This document shows, in pieces, positions 1 to 8,895 of a DNA stretch of 64,000 bases. Location: positions 62,001 through 126,000 of the forward strand of contig UQBO01000001.1 in NCBI GenBank assembly GCA_900539225.1. The letters run 5' to 3'. Position numbers and translations under genes: made by a program. The first letter of the stretch is position 1, and the number at the start of each line of letters is the position of its first letter. Below the pieces are notes generated by a model. It worked only from the letters and a program-made list of their open reading frames with translations. It searched no databases and was not told the origin of the DNA. Source of the stretch: an uncultured Eubacteriales bacterium (GTDB lineage Bacteria > Bacillota > Clostridia > Tissierellales > Peptoniphilaceae).

Positions 1-1
1 C

Positions 2-49
2 TTGAAGCATAGAAAGATAAAAGTCAAACTCATAGAAGGTATCTTATGA
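2..49 (+). CDS. rimM: RimM 16S rRNA processing protein, C-terminal end only
   Basis: Only the last 15 codons are present; the gene enters from the left edge. The visible tail (ending KVKLIEGIL) has the hydrophobic, Gly-containing ending usual for RimM, a 30S maturation factor that binds S19. The stop overlaps the trmD start in an ATGA arrangement. The order rimM-trmD-rplS is the standard bacterial operon, so the assignment rests mainly on position. Confidence 0.7.
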   Translation: MKHRKIKVKLIEGIL

Positions 50-777
50 TAAAGTTTAACGTCTTAACGCTGTTCCCAGAGATGTTTACGGCTCTTACTG
101 ATTTTAGTATAATCAAAAGAGCTATAGATAATGAGCTTATAGAGATAAATCTTATTAATTTTAGAGACTACTCTAAGGACAAGCACAATAAAGTTGATGA
201 CTACCCCTATGGTGGCGGAAGCGGCATGCTTTTAAGAGCGGATGTTCTTAAGGATTGCTTAGAAGATATTAAGCCAAAGAAGCTTATCTATCTTTCACCG
301 AAGGGCAAATTATTCAATCAAGACTTGGCTAAAGAGTATGCAAAATTTGACGAGATAACAATTCTTTGCGGGCATTATGAAGGTTTAGATGAGAGAATCA
401 TCCAAAACTATGTTGATGAAGAGCTTTCTATCGGGGATTATGTATTGACTGGTGGAGAACTACCCGCTATGGTAATCATAGATACCGTATCGAGGTTAGT
501 TGATTCAGTAATAAAAGAAGATTCGTATTCAGACGAAACTCACATGTCAAATTTTTTAGAGTATCCTCAGTACACCAGACCATATGATCTGGATGGGGAT
601 AAGGTTCCAGATGTACTGCTTAGTGGAAACCATCAAGATGTCGATGACTTTAGACTCATTGAGTCATTCAAGGCAACTGTTAAAAACAGGATAGACTTAC
701 TTGATTTTGCTAAGCTAGATAAAAAGGAAATGAAAAATTTGAGAGAAATATTAAATAAACTAAAGAAGGAGGACTAA
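46..777 (+). CDS. trmD: tRNA (guanine-N1)-methyltransferase TrmD
   Basis: TrmD methylates G37 at N1 in tRNAs reading CNN and some other codons, using S-adenosylmethionine, and prevents +1 frameshifting. The 243-residue length is normal. Visible signatures are GGGSGM (residues 56-61), [11 protein letters not shown] (about 108-118) and YVLTGGELP (about 132-140), which form the SPOUT-class trefoil knot that binds the methyl donor. The start overlaps the rimM stop by ATGA and the stop lies one base before rplS, so the three genes are translationally coupled. No anomaly is seen. Confidence 0.97.
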   Translation: MIKFNVLTLFPEMFTALTDFSIIKRAIDNELIEINLINFRDYSKDKHNKVDDYPYGGGSGMLLRADVLKDCLEDIKPKKLIYLSPKGKLFNQDLAKEYAKFDEITILCGHYEGLDERIIQNYVDEELSIGDYVLTGGELPAMVIIDTVSRLVDSVIKEDSYSDETHMSNFLEYPQYTRPYDLDGDKVPDVLLSGNHQDVDDFRLIESFKATVKNRIDLLDFAKLDKKEMKNLREILNKLKKED

Positions 778-778
778 G

Positions 779-1126
779 ATGGACTATATTAAGATGCTTG
801 AAGCACAACAATTAAAAGACAACATTCCTCAATTTCATGTAGGTGACACTGTTCAAGTTCACTATAAAGTTGTAGAAGGTACACGTGAAAGAATCCAAGT
901 GTACGAAGGTACTGTAATTAAGAGACAAAACGGCGGAGCTAAAGAAACATTTACAGTAAGAAGATTGTCATATGGTATTGGTGTTGAAAGAACATTCTTA
1001 CTTCACTCTCCAAGAATCGACAAGATTGTTCTTGTTAGAAAAGGTAGAGTTAGAAGAGCTAAACTTTACTACTTAAGAGATAGAGTAGGTAAAGCTGCTA
1101 AAGTTAGAGAAAAACAATCGTTTTAA
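779..1126 (+). CDS. rplS: 50S ribosomal protein L19
   Basis: L19 sits at the interface between the ribosomal subunits. The 115-residue length is typical. The family pattern is visible: [13 protein letters not shown] near residue 20, [13 protein letters not shown] in the middle and a basic C terminus ([17 protein letters not shown]). An AGGAGG-type ribosome site lies inside the end of trmD. A strong hairpin terminator follows, which ends the rimM-trmD-rplS operon here. Confidence 0.97.
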   Translation: MDYIKMLEAQQLKDNIPQFHVGDTVQVHYKVVEGTRERIQVYEGTVIKRQNGGAKETFTVRRLSYGIGVERTFLLHSPRIDKIVLVRKGRVRRAKLYYLRDRVGKAAKVREKQSF

Positions 1127-1133
1127 TTGATGT

Positions 1134-1165
1134 AAAGACATTCTATTGAGAGAGTGTCTTTTTTT
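1134..1165 (+). terminator. Rho-independent terminator after rplS
   Basis: An 11-bp stem (one G-U pair) with a 6-base loop at 1145-1150 is followed by a run of seven or more T. It begins 8 bases after the rplS stop and closes the operon. Confidence 0.9.
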
Positions 1166-1234
1166 CTTTGCGATATTTATTTACATTGACTGTCTTTTGT
1201 GATAATATAGAAGATAGTTAGGAAGGTGTATGCT

Positions 1235-2074
1235 ATGAATATAAATTGGTACCCTGGACATATGAAGAAGACGAGAGAGTCTTTAATAGAGATGTCAAAG
1301 TTAGTCGATATAGTTATCGAGCTAATAGATGCGAGAGCACCTATGTCGAGCACGAACCCCATAATCAAAGAAATAACGGCTAATAAAGCCAAGATCATAT
1401 TATTAAATAAAGCGGACTTAGCAGATGAGAGAGTCAACAAGAAATGGATAGCTCATTACAAGGATGCAAAGTGCATTGAGTTCAACGCGAAAGACAAATC
1501 GAACGTGAAAAAGATTATTGACTTATCGCGTAAAGAGGTCGATAAGTATCATAAAGAGCACAAACAAAGAGAGCACTTCGGACCTATCAAGGCCATGGTT
1601 GTTGGCATACCAAATGTTGGCAAGTCTACTTTTATTAACTTAATGAACAATAAAAAGAGCCTTAAAACAGGCAACAAACCGGGTGTAACTAAGAAGAATC
1701 AATGGATTAAGGCCGATAATGACTTTATGCTTCTTGATACGCCAGGTGTTTTGTGGCCAAAGTTTGAGAGCCAAGAGATAGGTATGAACCTTGCCTTCAT
1801 CGGCTCAATCAAAGATGAAATACTTAATAAAGATGACATCGCCATCGCCCTAATTAAATTCCTTAAGACTAATTATAGTGGTGCGCTTAACGCAAGATAC
1901 AAGGTTAACGAAGACTCTACAGAGCTTGAAATTCTTGAGGAGATAGCAAAGAATAGAGGCTTTATACTTAAAGGCAATGAGCTTGATGTATATAAGGCTA
2001 TAAATATACTAGTAGACGAGTTCAGGAATGGACTTTTAGGCAGAATTTCACTTGAGGAGCCGCTAGATGAATAA
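1235..2074 (+). CDS. rbgA: Ribosome biogenesis GTPase RbgA (YlqF)
   Basis: RbgA is a circularly permuted GTPase needed for late 50S assembly. The motif order seen is G4 (NKAD, residues 58-61), then G1 (GIPNVGKST, 124-132), then G3 (DTPGV, 168-172), which is the permuted order. The N terminus NINWYPGHMKK is the usual one for the family. I chose the ATG at 1235, six bases after AAGGTG, over the in-frame GTG at 1226 that lies within that ribosome site. The 279-residue length is normal. The stop overlaps the rnhB start by 8 bases, so this starts a tightly packed run of genes. Confidence 0.95.
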   Translation: MNINWYPGHMKKTRESLIEMSKLVDIVIELIDARAPMSSTNPIIKEITANKAKIILLNKADLADERVNKKWIAHYKDAKCIEFNAKDKSNVKKIIDLSRKEVDKYHKEHKQREHFGPIKAMVVGIPNVGKSTFINLMNNKKSLKTGNKPGVTKKNQWIKADNDFMLLDTPGVLWPKFESQEIGMNLAFIGSIKDEILNKDDIAIALIKFLKTNYSGALNARYKVNEDSTELEILEEIAKNRGFILKGNELDVYKAINILVDEFRNGLLGRISLEEPLDE

Positions 2075-2693
2075 AGATTATGAAGATAAACTTTTTGACG
2101 AAGGACACAAGATTATAGTCGGCATAGACGAGGTAGGTAGAGGACCCTTCTTTGGAGATGTACTTGCCTGCGCCATAGCTTTTGAAAAGGACTTCTTTAT
2201 GGAAGAGGTAAACGATTCGAAAAAGCTAAGCCAAAAGAAGAGAGAAAAGATTTTTAAAGAGCTAGTTAAAAACGCCATCGGCATAGGAATTGGTAAGGCA
2301 AGCCCTGAGGAGATTGACGAAATAAACATCAAAGAAGCAACTCATCTAGCTATGCAAAGGGCAGTCCAGGACTTTCATGACGATATGAACAATAAGCTAA
2401 GACCTGATATAATCTTGATTGACGCGGAAAAGATTGACGTAGATATAGAGCAAAGAGCTATTATACATGGCGATGCTACTGTATATACTATAGCTGCGGC
2501 AAGTATAGTTGCAAAGGTACTTAGAGACGCTGACATTACTTATTTAGCACAAAAGTATCCGGACTATGACCTTGAGAATAACAAGGGCTATGGCACTAAA
2601 AAGCATAGAGAGGCTATATTAAAGTATGGACCTACGCCGCTACATAGAAAAACTTTTTTGAGAAAGCTTTTGGGTAATGACGATGCAAAATAA
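2067..2693 (+). CDS. rnhB: Ribonuclease HII
   Basis: RNase HII cuts RNA in RNA-DNA hybrids and starts removal of misincorporated ribonucleotides. The signature IVGIDEVGRGPFFGDV near residues 17-32 contains the DE and GRG elements, and further acidic catalytic residues appear in LIDAEKIDV and near AAASIVAKVLRD. The 208-residue length is in the family range. It starts inside the end of rbgA and ends 17 bases into yraN. The trio rbgA-rnhB-yraN is a common Firmicutes arrangement. Confidence 0.95.
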   Translation: MNKDYEDKLFDEGHKIIVGIDEVGRGPFFGDVLACAIAFEKDFFMEEVNDSKKLSQKKREKIFKELVKNAIGIGIGKASPEEIDEINIKEATHLAMQRAVQDFHDDMNNKLRPDIILIDAEKIDVDIEQRAIIHGDATVYTIAAASIVAKVLRDADITYLAQKYPDYDLENNKGYGTKKHREAILKYGPTPLHRKTFLRKLLGNDDAK

Positions 2694-3060
2694 TTTTAAT
2701 CGAAAAGACAATAGAAAAAAGGGAAGATTTGGCGAAGAAGAAGCTAAGGAATATCTTCAAAACGAAGGCTACTTCATACTTGACCAAAACTATCAGGTAA
2801 GAGATGGCGAGATTGACATCATAGCTAGAGACGATGAGTACTTAATTTTTGTTGAAGTCAAAGCCAGAAACAAGATGGACTACGGTAGGCCCATGGAGGC
2901 TGTTACCAAATCTAAGCAAAAGAAGATAATCAAAACGGCTGAGTACTATCTATATGAACATCAAAACTTAAACTATCAGCCAAGATTTGATGTGATTGAA
3001 GTGAATTTTTCTACGAATAAGATTAAGCATATTAAAAACGCATTTTGGATAGGAGATTAA
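2677..3060 (+). CDS. yraN: UPF0102/YraN family endonuclease-like protein
   Basis: This is a 127-residue member of the YraN family. It has the PD-(D/E)XK-like core: GRFGEEEAKEYL, then DGEIDIIARDDEYLIFVEVKARNK, in which the D and E-V-K residues form the predicted nuclease site. No precise role is established; neighbours in many bacteria are rnhB and comM, as here. A second in-frame ATG at 2683 is an alternative start. The long overlap with rnhB suggests translational coupling. Confidence 0.88.
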   Translation: MTMQNNFNRKDNRKKGRFGEEEAKEYLQNEGYFILDQNYQVRDGEIDIIARDDEYLIFVEVKARNKMDYGRPMEAVTKSKQKKIIKTAEYYLYEHQNLNYQPRFDVIEVNFSTNKIKHIKNAFWIGD

Positions 3061-3062
3061 AG

Positions 3063-4589
3063 ATGTATTCTAAAGTAAATACTTGTGTTTTACAAGGTTT
3101 GAACGCAAGGATAATTAACGTTGAGAGCGACTTATCAAGTGGCTTACCACAATTTAATATCGTTGGACTTGCTGATACTGCGATAAAAGAGTCTAAGGAA
3201 AGAGTTAGAACAGCTGTAAAGAACTCGGATATAGAGTTTCCAATCAAGAGGATAACCATAAATTTAGCGCCAGCAAATGAAAAGAAGGAAGGCTCTCAGA
3301 TGGACCTTGCCATCGCCGTGGGTATATTGCTTGCCAATGGCGATATTGACAATCAAGATACTGGTGATATGGTCATTATAGGCGAGCTTGCTCTTGATGG
3401 CACAGTAAACTCAGTTCAAGGCGCATTACCTATGCTTATATCGATGCGTGACCTTAATGTGAAGAAATGCATAGTTCCTGATGCGAACAAAAAAGAGTGT
3501 GCTATAGTTGAAGATATAGAGATAATTCCTGTAAAGAACTTAAGGGAAGTAGTTGACTACCTTAATGGACAAATTGCGATAGAGCCATATAAAAATGAGG
3601 AAGAAGAGATTATAAACACAGTTGATGACAGCGTGGACTTCTCTGATATGAAGGGTCAAGAAGGCCTTAAGAGAGCTATGGAGATAGCTGCCGCTGGTGG
3701 ACATAACATGCTAATCATAGGCCCACCAGGCTCAGGTAAGACCATGGCCGCAAGAAGGCTAGCAACAATACTACCTGATCTTACTTTCGAAGAAGCGATT
3801 GAGATTACAAAGATATATAGTATTTCAGGCTTATTAAAGGACGAAGGCCTTGTAAAGAGGAGACCGTTCAGATCGCCTCATCACACATCATCAGATGTTG
3901 CCTTGATTGGCGGAGGAAGAATACCAAAGCCAGGCGAAGTTTCACTTGCGCATCACGGAGTCTTGTTCCTAGACGAGTTGCCAGAATTTCCTAGAAAAGT
4001 TTTGGAAGTATTAAGACAGCCAATTGAAGATGGCGAAGTAACAGTTTCACGTGTTAACGCAACTTTAAAGTATCCATCCAAGTTTATGTTTGTAGCATCT
4101 ATGAACCCATGTCCATGTGGCTACTTTGGTGACGAGACTCACCAATGCACTTGCACTCAAAGTCAAATTGACAGGTACTTAGGTAAAATCTCAAGCCCAT
4201 TGTTAGATAGAATCGACATACATATCGAGGTAAAACCGGTTAAGTACGATGAATTAAGTTCAAAGACTGAATGCGAATCGTCTGAAACCATTCGCGAGAG
4301 GGTCAATAGGGCAAGAAAGAGACAGCTTGAAAGATATAAAAAAGAAGGAATCATCTCAAACTCAGAGCTTACAAACAAAATGATTAAGAAATATGTCAAA
4401 CTTGATGACAAGGCTCAAGAGATTATGGAATTTGCTTTCAAAAAATTTAATTTCAGTGCAAGAAGCTATAACAAGATACTTAAACTTGCGAGAACTATTG
4501 CCGATTTAGCAGACAGCGACTTAGTTTTAGAAAAGCATGTACTTGAAGCAATTCAATATAGAACCCTAGATAAGAAATACTGGAGATAA
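3063..4589 (+). CDS. comM: YifB/ComM family Mg-chelatase-like AAA+ ATPase
   Basis: ComM-type helicases extend branch migration of incoming DNA during natural transformation. In order the protein shows an N-terminal Lon-S5-like fold (FNIVGLADTAIKESKERV), a Walker A motif (GPPGSGKTM, about residues 220-228), the Mg-chelatase signature FRSPHHTSSDVALIGGG and LFLDELPEF as Walker B, a CPCGY zinc-type loop, and a C-terminal helical domain. The ATG at 3063 gives the usual N terminus (MYSKVNTCVLQG); an in-frame TTG at 3045 lies upstream of the ribosome site. DprA follows after one base, which fits a DNA uptake role. Confidence 0.93.
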   Translation: MYSKVNTCVLQGLNARIINVESDLSSGLPQFNIVGLADTAIKESKERVRTAVKNSDIEFPIKRITINLAPANEKKEGSQMDLAIAVGILLANGDIDNQDTGDMVIIGELALDGTVNSVQGALPMLISMRDLNVKKCIVPDANKKECAIVEDIEIIPVKNLREVVDYLNGQIAIEPYKNEEEEIINTVDDSVDFSDMKGQEGLKRAMEIAAAGGHNMLIIGPPGSGKTMAARRLATILPDLTFEEAIEITKIYSISGLLKDEGLVKRRPFRSPHHTSSDVALIGGGRIPKPGEVSLAHHGVLFLDELPEFPRKVLEVLRQPIEDGEVTVSRVNATLKYPSKFMFVASMNPCPCGYFGDETHQCTCTQSQIDRYLGKISSPLLDRIDIHIEVKPVKYDELSSKTECESSETIRERVNRARKRQLERYKKEGIISNSELTNKMIKKYVKLDDKAQEIMEFAFKKFNFSARSYNKILKLARTIADLADSDLVLEKHVLEAIQYRTLDKKYWR

Positions 4590-4590
4590 G

Positions 4591-5673
4591 ATGGATAATA
4601 GAGATATACTTTTGTATTTAAACAGCATATTCGCTGAAAGAGCTGCTGTATTTAGCTTATTTGATTTAAATATCGAGCTAAATGATATTATGAATATGGA
4701 TAAGGTTTCATTAAAAAAGCTAAATCTATTTCCTGATGCAATTATAAATAAGATTCTAAATGATGATAAAGAGGCAATTGTTTACAAAATTAAGGAAAGG
4801 CTCGATAAGATTGACGCGGACTTCATGACTTTTCTTGACGAAGATTTTCCAAGCAGACTACTTTTTATAGATGATCCACCATATTTATTGTTCTACAAGG
4901 GAAAGATTATAGATGACGATGAAAACTCTGTTGCCATAGTTGGCGCAAGAAAGTCGTCAAGCTATGGCCAGCTCGCTTGCAAAGAGATTGCTAGAGATTT
5001 ATCTATGAAGAAGATCTGTATTATATCAGGTCTTGCGCTTGGCATTGACTCAATCGCGCATCAAACAGCTCTTGAAAATGATAATAGAACCATAGCCGTT
5101 ATTGGTAATGGTATTGATCAGATATACCCAAGGCGCAATGAACGGCTTTACGCAGAGATAGCGGATCACGGAGCAGTCATTTCAGAGTTTCCTCTTGGAG
5201 AGCAGCCACTAAGATATAATTTTCCTGTGAGAAATAGAATTATAAGCGCTTTATCTAAATTAGTTATAGTTGTTGAGGCGCAAAAGAGGAGCGGCTCACT
5301 AATTACAGCAAGACTTGCACTTGAGCAAGGAAGAGACGTCTACGCCGTGCCAGGTAACATCTTCTCAGCTAATAGCGAGGGCTGCAACACGCTCATTAGG
5401 GATGGAGCAGGTATATACACAAACATCGATGACCTGATTGAAACTAGTAGTCTGGTGGATAATTCCATAGCTATGGCAGAAGAAAATTTAGATTTAAGTG
5501 ATGACGAAAGAAAAGTTTATGATATAATAAAAAATGGCGATGTAAATTATGAGATAATACTCGCAAAAGCGGGCCTTGACAGCGCTTCCTTATCGGCTCT
5601 ACTAACAATACTTGAGCTAAAGGGAGTAATAACGAGTCAAGGACAAAGAACATACTATGCGAACAGAAGGTGA
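4591..5673 (+). CDS. dprA: DNA processing protein DprA (Smf)
   Basis: DprA loads RecA on incoming single-stranded DNA. The Rossmann-like core is complete: AIVGARKSSSYG, ISGLALGIDSIAH, GNGIDQIYPRRN, ISEFPLG and RSGSLITARLALEQGRDVYAVPG with LIRDGA. A C-terminal winged-helix part follows (roughly residues 300-355). The 360-residue length is normal. With comM directly upstream this suggests at least remnants of competence; no other competence genes are in the window. Confidence 0.96.
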   Translation: MDNRDILLYLNSIFAERAAVFSLFDLNIELNDIMNMDKVSLKKLNLFPDAIINKILNDDKEAIVYKIKERLDKIDADFMTFLDEDFPSRLLFIDDPPYLLFYKGKIIDDDENSVAIVGARKSSSYGQLACKEIARDLSMKKICIISGLALGIDSIAHQTALENDNRTIAVIGNGIDQIYPRRNERLYAEIADHGAVISEFPLGEQPLRYNFPVRNRIISALSKLVIVVEAQKRSGSLITARLALEQGRDVYAVPGNIFSANSEGCNTLIRDGAGIYTNIDDLIETSSLVDNSIAMAEENLDLSDDERKVYDIIKNGDVNYEIILAKAGLDSASLSALLTILELKGVITSQGQRTYYANRR

Positions 5674-5679
5674 TGAAAG

Positions 5680-7755
5680 ATGGATTTAATTATAGTTGAG
5701 TCCCCAACGAAGGCGAAGACTATATCTAGGTTTTTGCCAAAGACCTATAAGATAGTCGCTTCGAAGGGACATTTAAGAGACCTACCAAAGAGTAGGTTTG
5801 CGATTGATGTAGAAAATAATTTTGAACCAGAATATATTAATATAAGAGGAAAAGGACCTATTATCAATGAGCTTAAGGATTTAGCTAAAAAAGCCGATAG
5901 AGTTTATCTCGCAACCGACCCCGATAGAGAGGGTGAGGCAATTAGCTTTCACCTAGCTTATATTTTAGATATAGATCCAAAGGAGCTTGACAGAATTGAG
6001 TTTCATGAAATAACTAAAAATGCTGTAACTAAGGCTATAGGCGAGCCACGCGGCATTGATATGGACTTAGTCGATGCTCAGCAAGCAAGAAGAGTGCTTG
6101 ATAGAATTGTTGGTTACAAGATAAGCCCAATACTATGGAAGAAGATCAGATCTGGTCTATCAGCAGGTAGAGTACAATCAAGTGCGCTTAAACTTATTGT
6201 TGACAGAAAAAGAGAGATAGATGCCTTTGTTCCTGAAGAGTACTGGAACTTGAAGGCTTTGTATAAGCATGGAAATGAAGAGTACGAAGCAAAGTTCGTC
6301 GGAACAAGTGATGGCAAAGGCAAAGTGAATAAACTTGATGTCCATAACGTAAAAGAGAAAAATGCCATAGTTAAAGAGATTACGGCGGCTGAACACATCT
6401 GTGAGAGCATCAAAAAATCTGTTTCATCAAGAATGCCTAGTCCGCCATATACAACAAGTACCCTTCAACAAGATGCATCAAGGATATTAAATTTCTCCTC
6501 ATCAAAGACTATGAAAGTGGCTCAAAGCCTATACGAAGGTATTAACATTGGCAGGGGCTCACAAACAGGTCTCATTACCTATATGAGAACTGACTCGACA
6601 AGGCTTTCTGATGAAGCTTGTAGCGCTGCTCAAAGCTATATTCTTAGTCAATATGGCAAGGAATATCACAAGAAGAATAATTACGCGCAAAAGAAGTCAA
6701 AGAACGCTCAAGACGCGCACGAAGCGATTAGACCAGTTAATATAAACATAAATCCAAGTCAAATATCAAAGTACTTGTCGCAAGACGAGCTTAAGCTTTA
6801 TAGATTAATCTGGCAAAGATTTTTAATGACGCAAATGGCGAGCGCTAAGTTTGATACTTTGACTATAGATTTTGCGTCTGGTAAATATATATTTAGATCA
6901 AACTACAAGAGCTTAAAGTTTGATGGTTTCTTAAAAGTATCTTCTTATGAAAAGTTTGATGAGAAGAAAGATGTCAAGCTTAAGGCAAAAGACAAAGTTG
7001 ATTTAGAAAAGATAGAAGGCGAAAAGAAATTCACTCAGCCTAAGAGTTACTATACAGAAGCGACTTTGATTAAGGCACTTGAAGAGCTAGGCATAGGTAG
7101 ACCAAGTACTTACTCACCAACTATATCGACACTGATCAATCGTAATTATATAGAGATAGAAAAGAAAATGTTTATACCGACAGAGCTTGGTATATCAGTT
7201 ACTAAGCTTATGGAAGAGAACTTCAACTCCATAGTCGATGCGAAGTTCACGGCTTATCTAGAGAGCAAACTTGATGATATTGCAGTTGGCAAGGTCGAGT
7301 GGAAGGATGTAATAGCTGACTTTTACGAAGACTTTATTAAGGACGTAGAAAGAGCCGAAAAGGAAGCAAAGGATTACGAGCTTAAAGATGAAGTGAGTGA
7401 CGTTAAATGCAAGCTATGCGGAAAGCCTATGCTTGTTAAGAGATCAAGATATGGCAAGTTCCTTGGATGCTCGGGCTTCCCTGAGTGTAAGTACACTGAG
7501 CCAATCGTTGAAAAGACAGGAGCAATGTGCCCTAAGTGTGGCCACGATATAATTAAGAAGAAGTCAAAGACGGGCAGAATTTTTTATGGCTGCTCAAACT
7601 ATCCAAACTGTGACTTCGCTACCTTTGATGAGGTTTATTCAAAGCCATGTCCTAAGTGCGGCAAGTACAGAACAATCAAGAGAAAGAGCAAAGAAAACAT
7701 TATTACTTGTCCAAATTGTGGCTTCGAAGAAGTGATTGATAAGAAAAAAAGCTAA
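5680..7755 (+). CDS. topA: DNA topoisomerase I
   Basis: This is a type IA topoisomerase that relaxes negative supercoils. The TOPRIM domain begins at the N terminus (IIVESPTKAKTI, then ATDPDREGEAISFHL). The active tyrosine lies in the motif GLITYMRTDSTRLS. The C terminus carries three Cys4 zinc modules (CKLCG...CSGFPEC, CPKCG...CSNYPNC, CPKCG...CPNCG). The 691-residue length is typical for Firmicutes. The order dprA-topA is common. The gene ends the first large plus-strand run; a new promoter follows. Confidence 0.97.
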   Translation: MDLIIVESPTKAKTISRFLPKTYKIVASKGHLRDLPKSRFAIDVENNFEPEYINIRGKGPIINELKDLAKKADRVYLATDPDREGEAISFHLAYILDIDPKELDRIEFHEITKNAVTKAIGEPRGIDMDLVDAQQARRVLDRIVGYKISPILWKKIRSGLSAGRVQSSALKLIVDRKREIDAFVPEEYWNLKALYKHGNEEYEAKFVGTSDGKGKVNKLDVHNVKEKNAIVKEITAAEHICESIKKSVSSRMPSPPYTTSTLQQDASRILNFSSSKTMKVAQSLYEGINIGRGSQTGLITYMRTDSTRLSDEACSAAQSYILSQYGKEYHKKNNYAQKKSKNAQDAHEAIRPVNININPSQISKYLSQDELKLYRLIWQRFLMTQMASAKFDTLTIDFASGKYIFRSNYKSLKFDGFLKVSSYEKFDEKKDVKLKAKDKVDLEKIEGEKKFTQPKSYYTEATLIKALEELGIGRPSTYSPTISTLINRNYIEIEKKMFIPTELGISVTKLMEENFNSIVDAKFTAYLESKLDDIAVGKVEWKDVIADFYEDFIKDVERAEKEAKDYELKDEVSDVKCKLCGKPMLVKRSRYGKFLGCSGFPECKYTEPIVEKTGAMCPKCGHDIIKKKSKTGRIFYGCSNYPNCDFATFDEVYSKPCPKCGKYRTIKRKSKENIITCPNCGFEEVIDKKKS

Positions 7756-7781
7756 AATATCAAATATTATTCAAAAAAAGC

Positions 7782-7809
7782 TTGACATTTTCATCATTTC
7801 TGATATAAT
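7782..7809 (+). promoter_or_regulatory. Promoter of the L21-Prp-L27 operon
   Basis: TTGACA (7782-7787) and TATAAT (7804-7809) are separated by 16 bases, with a TG one base upstream of the -10. It lies between topA and rplU and matches the sigma-A consensus closely. Confidence 0.85.
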
Positions 7810-7829
7810 AGTTAGGTAAACCGCTCAGA

Positions 7830-7853
7830 ATTGGTTTGAAGTTGATCACCAAT
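7830..7853 (+). promoter_or_regulatory. Leader hairpin upstream of rplU, possible L21 leader
   Basis: About 70 bases separate the predicted transcription start from the L21 start codon. Within them ATTGGT and ACCAAT form a 6-bp inverted repeat with a 12-base loop. An L21 leader RNA that allows autoregulation is known in Firmicutes. I see only this simple stem and cannot confirm the family. Confidence 0.35.
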
Positions 7854-7886
7854 GATGGCGAGACTAAGTTAGAGGAGGTATTAGAC

Positions 7887-8198
7887 TTGTACGCAATTGT
7901 AGAAACAGGTGGAAAGCAATACATGGTTAAAGAAAACGATGTAATCCACGTAGAAAAGTTAGAAGCTAACGAAGGCGACGAAATTAGCTTAGACACTGTA
8001 CTTTTCGTCTCTAATGATGGGGATAATAAAGTAGGTAAACCTTATGTAGATGGAGCTAAGGTTACTTGCAAAGTTTTGAAACAAGGTAAATCTAAGAAGA
8101 TTGTTGTATTCAAATACAAACCTAAAAAGAACGAAAGAAAGAAAAAAGGTCATAGACAACCATTTACAAGATTAGAAGTAACTAAGATCGAAGCTTAG
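7887..8198 (+). CDS. rplU: 50S ribosomal protein L21
   Basis: L21 binds 23S rRNA and L20. I chose the TTG at 7887 because AGGAGG lies 8 bases upstream and the protein then begins [12 protein letters not shown], the usual N terminus, giving the normal length of 103 residues. An in-frame ATG 51 bases upstream has no matching family sequence. The C terminus shows [19 protein letters not shown]. It starts the operon rplU-prp-rpmA. Confidence 0.95.
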   Translation: MYAIVETGGKQYMVKENDVIHVEKLEANEGDEISLDTVLFVSNDGDNKVGKPYVDGAKVTCKVLKQGKSKKIVVFKYKPKKNERKKKGHRQPFTRLEVTKIEA

Positions 8199-8200
8199 TT

Positions 8201-8563
8201 ATGACTACAGTAAGTTTTTTCAAAAAGGATGACAAGATACTAGGATTTGAATTTGATGGACATGCAAATTACGCACATGAAGATGGCATAGTTTGCGCAA
8301 GTCTCTCAGCTCTTTCTATATCAATAGTCAATTCTTTAGAAGAAATAGCAGGATTAAATGAAAACGAAGAATACTTCGTGGAAATTTATGAAGATGATGA
8401 TAAAGACGATGTTAAATTAAGTTTTAAGTATAAGACAGATGATCCTGAAAAGGACTACATAAGTCAGATACTACTTAAGTCTTTATTACTAAGCGTTAAA
8501 AATATATATAAGGAACACTCCGATAGAGTGGCTTTATATGTGAAGGAGGTAAAGAAATGTTAA
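8201..8563 (+). CDS. prp: Ribosomal-processing cysteine protease Prp
   Basis: Prp removes the N-terminal extension of L27 in Firmicutes. The catalytic pair is visible: His in [12 protein letters not shown] (near residue 20) and Cys in [14 protein letters not shown] (near residue 32). The 120-residue length fits. It sits between rplU and rpmA, as in Staphylococcus and Bacillus, and its substrate motif is present in the next gene. It overlaps rpmA by 7 bases. Confidence 0.94.
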   Translation: MTTVSFFKKDDKILGFEFDGHANYAHEDGIVCASLSALSISIVNSLEEIAGLNENEEYFVEIYEDDDKDDVKLSFKYKTDDPEKDYISQILLKSLLLSVKNIYKEHSDRVALYVKEVKKC

Positions 8564-8847
8564 AAATTAATTTACAATTATTCTCCTCTAAAAAGGGACT
8601 TGGTTCTTCAAAAAACGGTAGAGACAGTAAGCCAAAAATGCTTGGAACAAAGCGTGGAGACGGACAATTCGTTCTATCAGGTAACATTCTTGTAAGACAA
8701 AGAGGAACAAAGATTCATCCCGGTAATAATGTCGGTAGAGGAAAAGACGATACACTTTTTGCTATGATTGATGGCGTTGTTAAATTCGAAAGAAAAGACA
8801 AGAAAAGAAAACAAGTAAGTGTATATCCAAAAGAAGTTTTAGCATAG
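8557..8847 (+). CDS. rpmA: 50S ribosomal protein L27 precursor
   Basis: L27 reaches toward the peptidyl transferase centre with its N terminus. Here the protein begins [18 protein letters not shown]; the part up to LQLF is the extension removed by Prp, leaving SSKKG as the mature start. The rest ([34 protein letters not shown], written here in pieces: [18 protein letters not shown]) is standard. The 96-residue length includes the extension. A perfect hairpin terminator follows. Confidence 0.96.
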   Translation: MLKINLQLFSSKKGLGSSKNGRDSKPKMLGTKRGDGQFVLSGNILVRQRGTKIHPGNNVGRGKDDTLFAMIDGVVKFERKDKKRKQVSVYPKEVLA

Positions 8848-8851
8848 TTTT

Positions 8852-8878
8852 AAGGAACCGGTACACGGTTCCTTTTTT
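8852..8878 (+). terminator. Rho-independent terminator after rpmA
   Basis: A perfect 9-bp stem (8852-8860 with 8866-8874) around a 5-base loop runs straight into six T. It starts just after the rpmA stop. Confidence 0.92.
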
Positions 8879-8895
8879 ATTAAGGTGGTGATAAT

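Noticed and set aside
7836..7886. N-terminal extension of L21 from the upstream ATG
   Set aside because: The extra residues do not match L21, and a perfect AGGAGG precedes the TTG at 7887 that gives the normal length.
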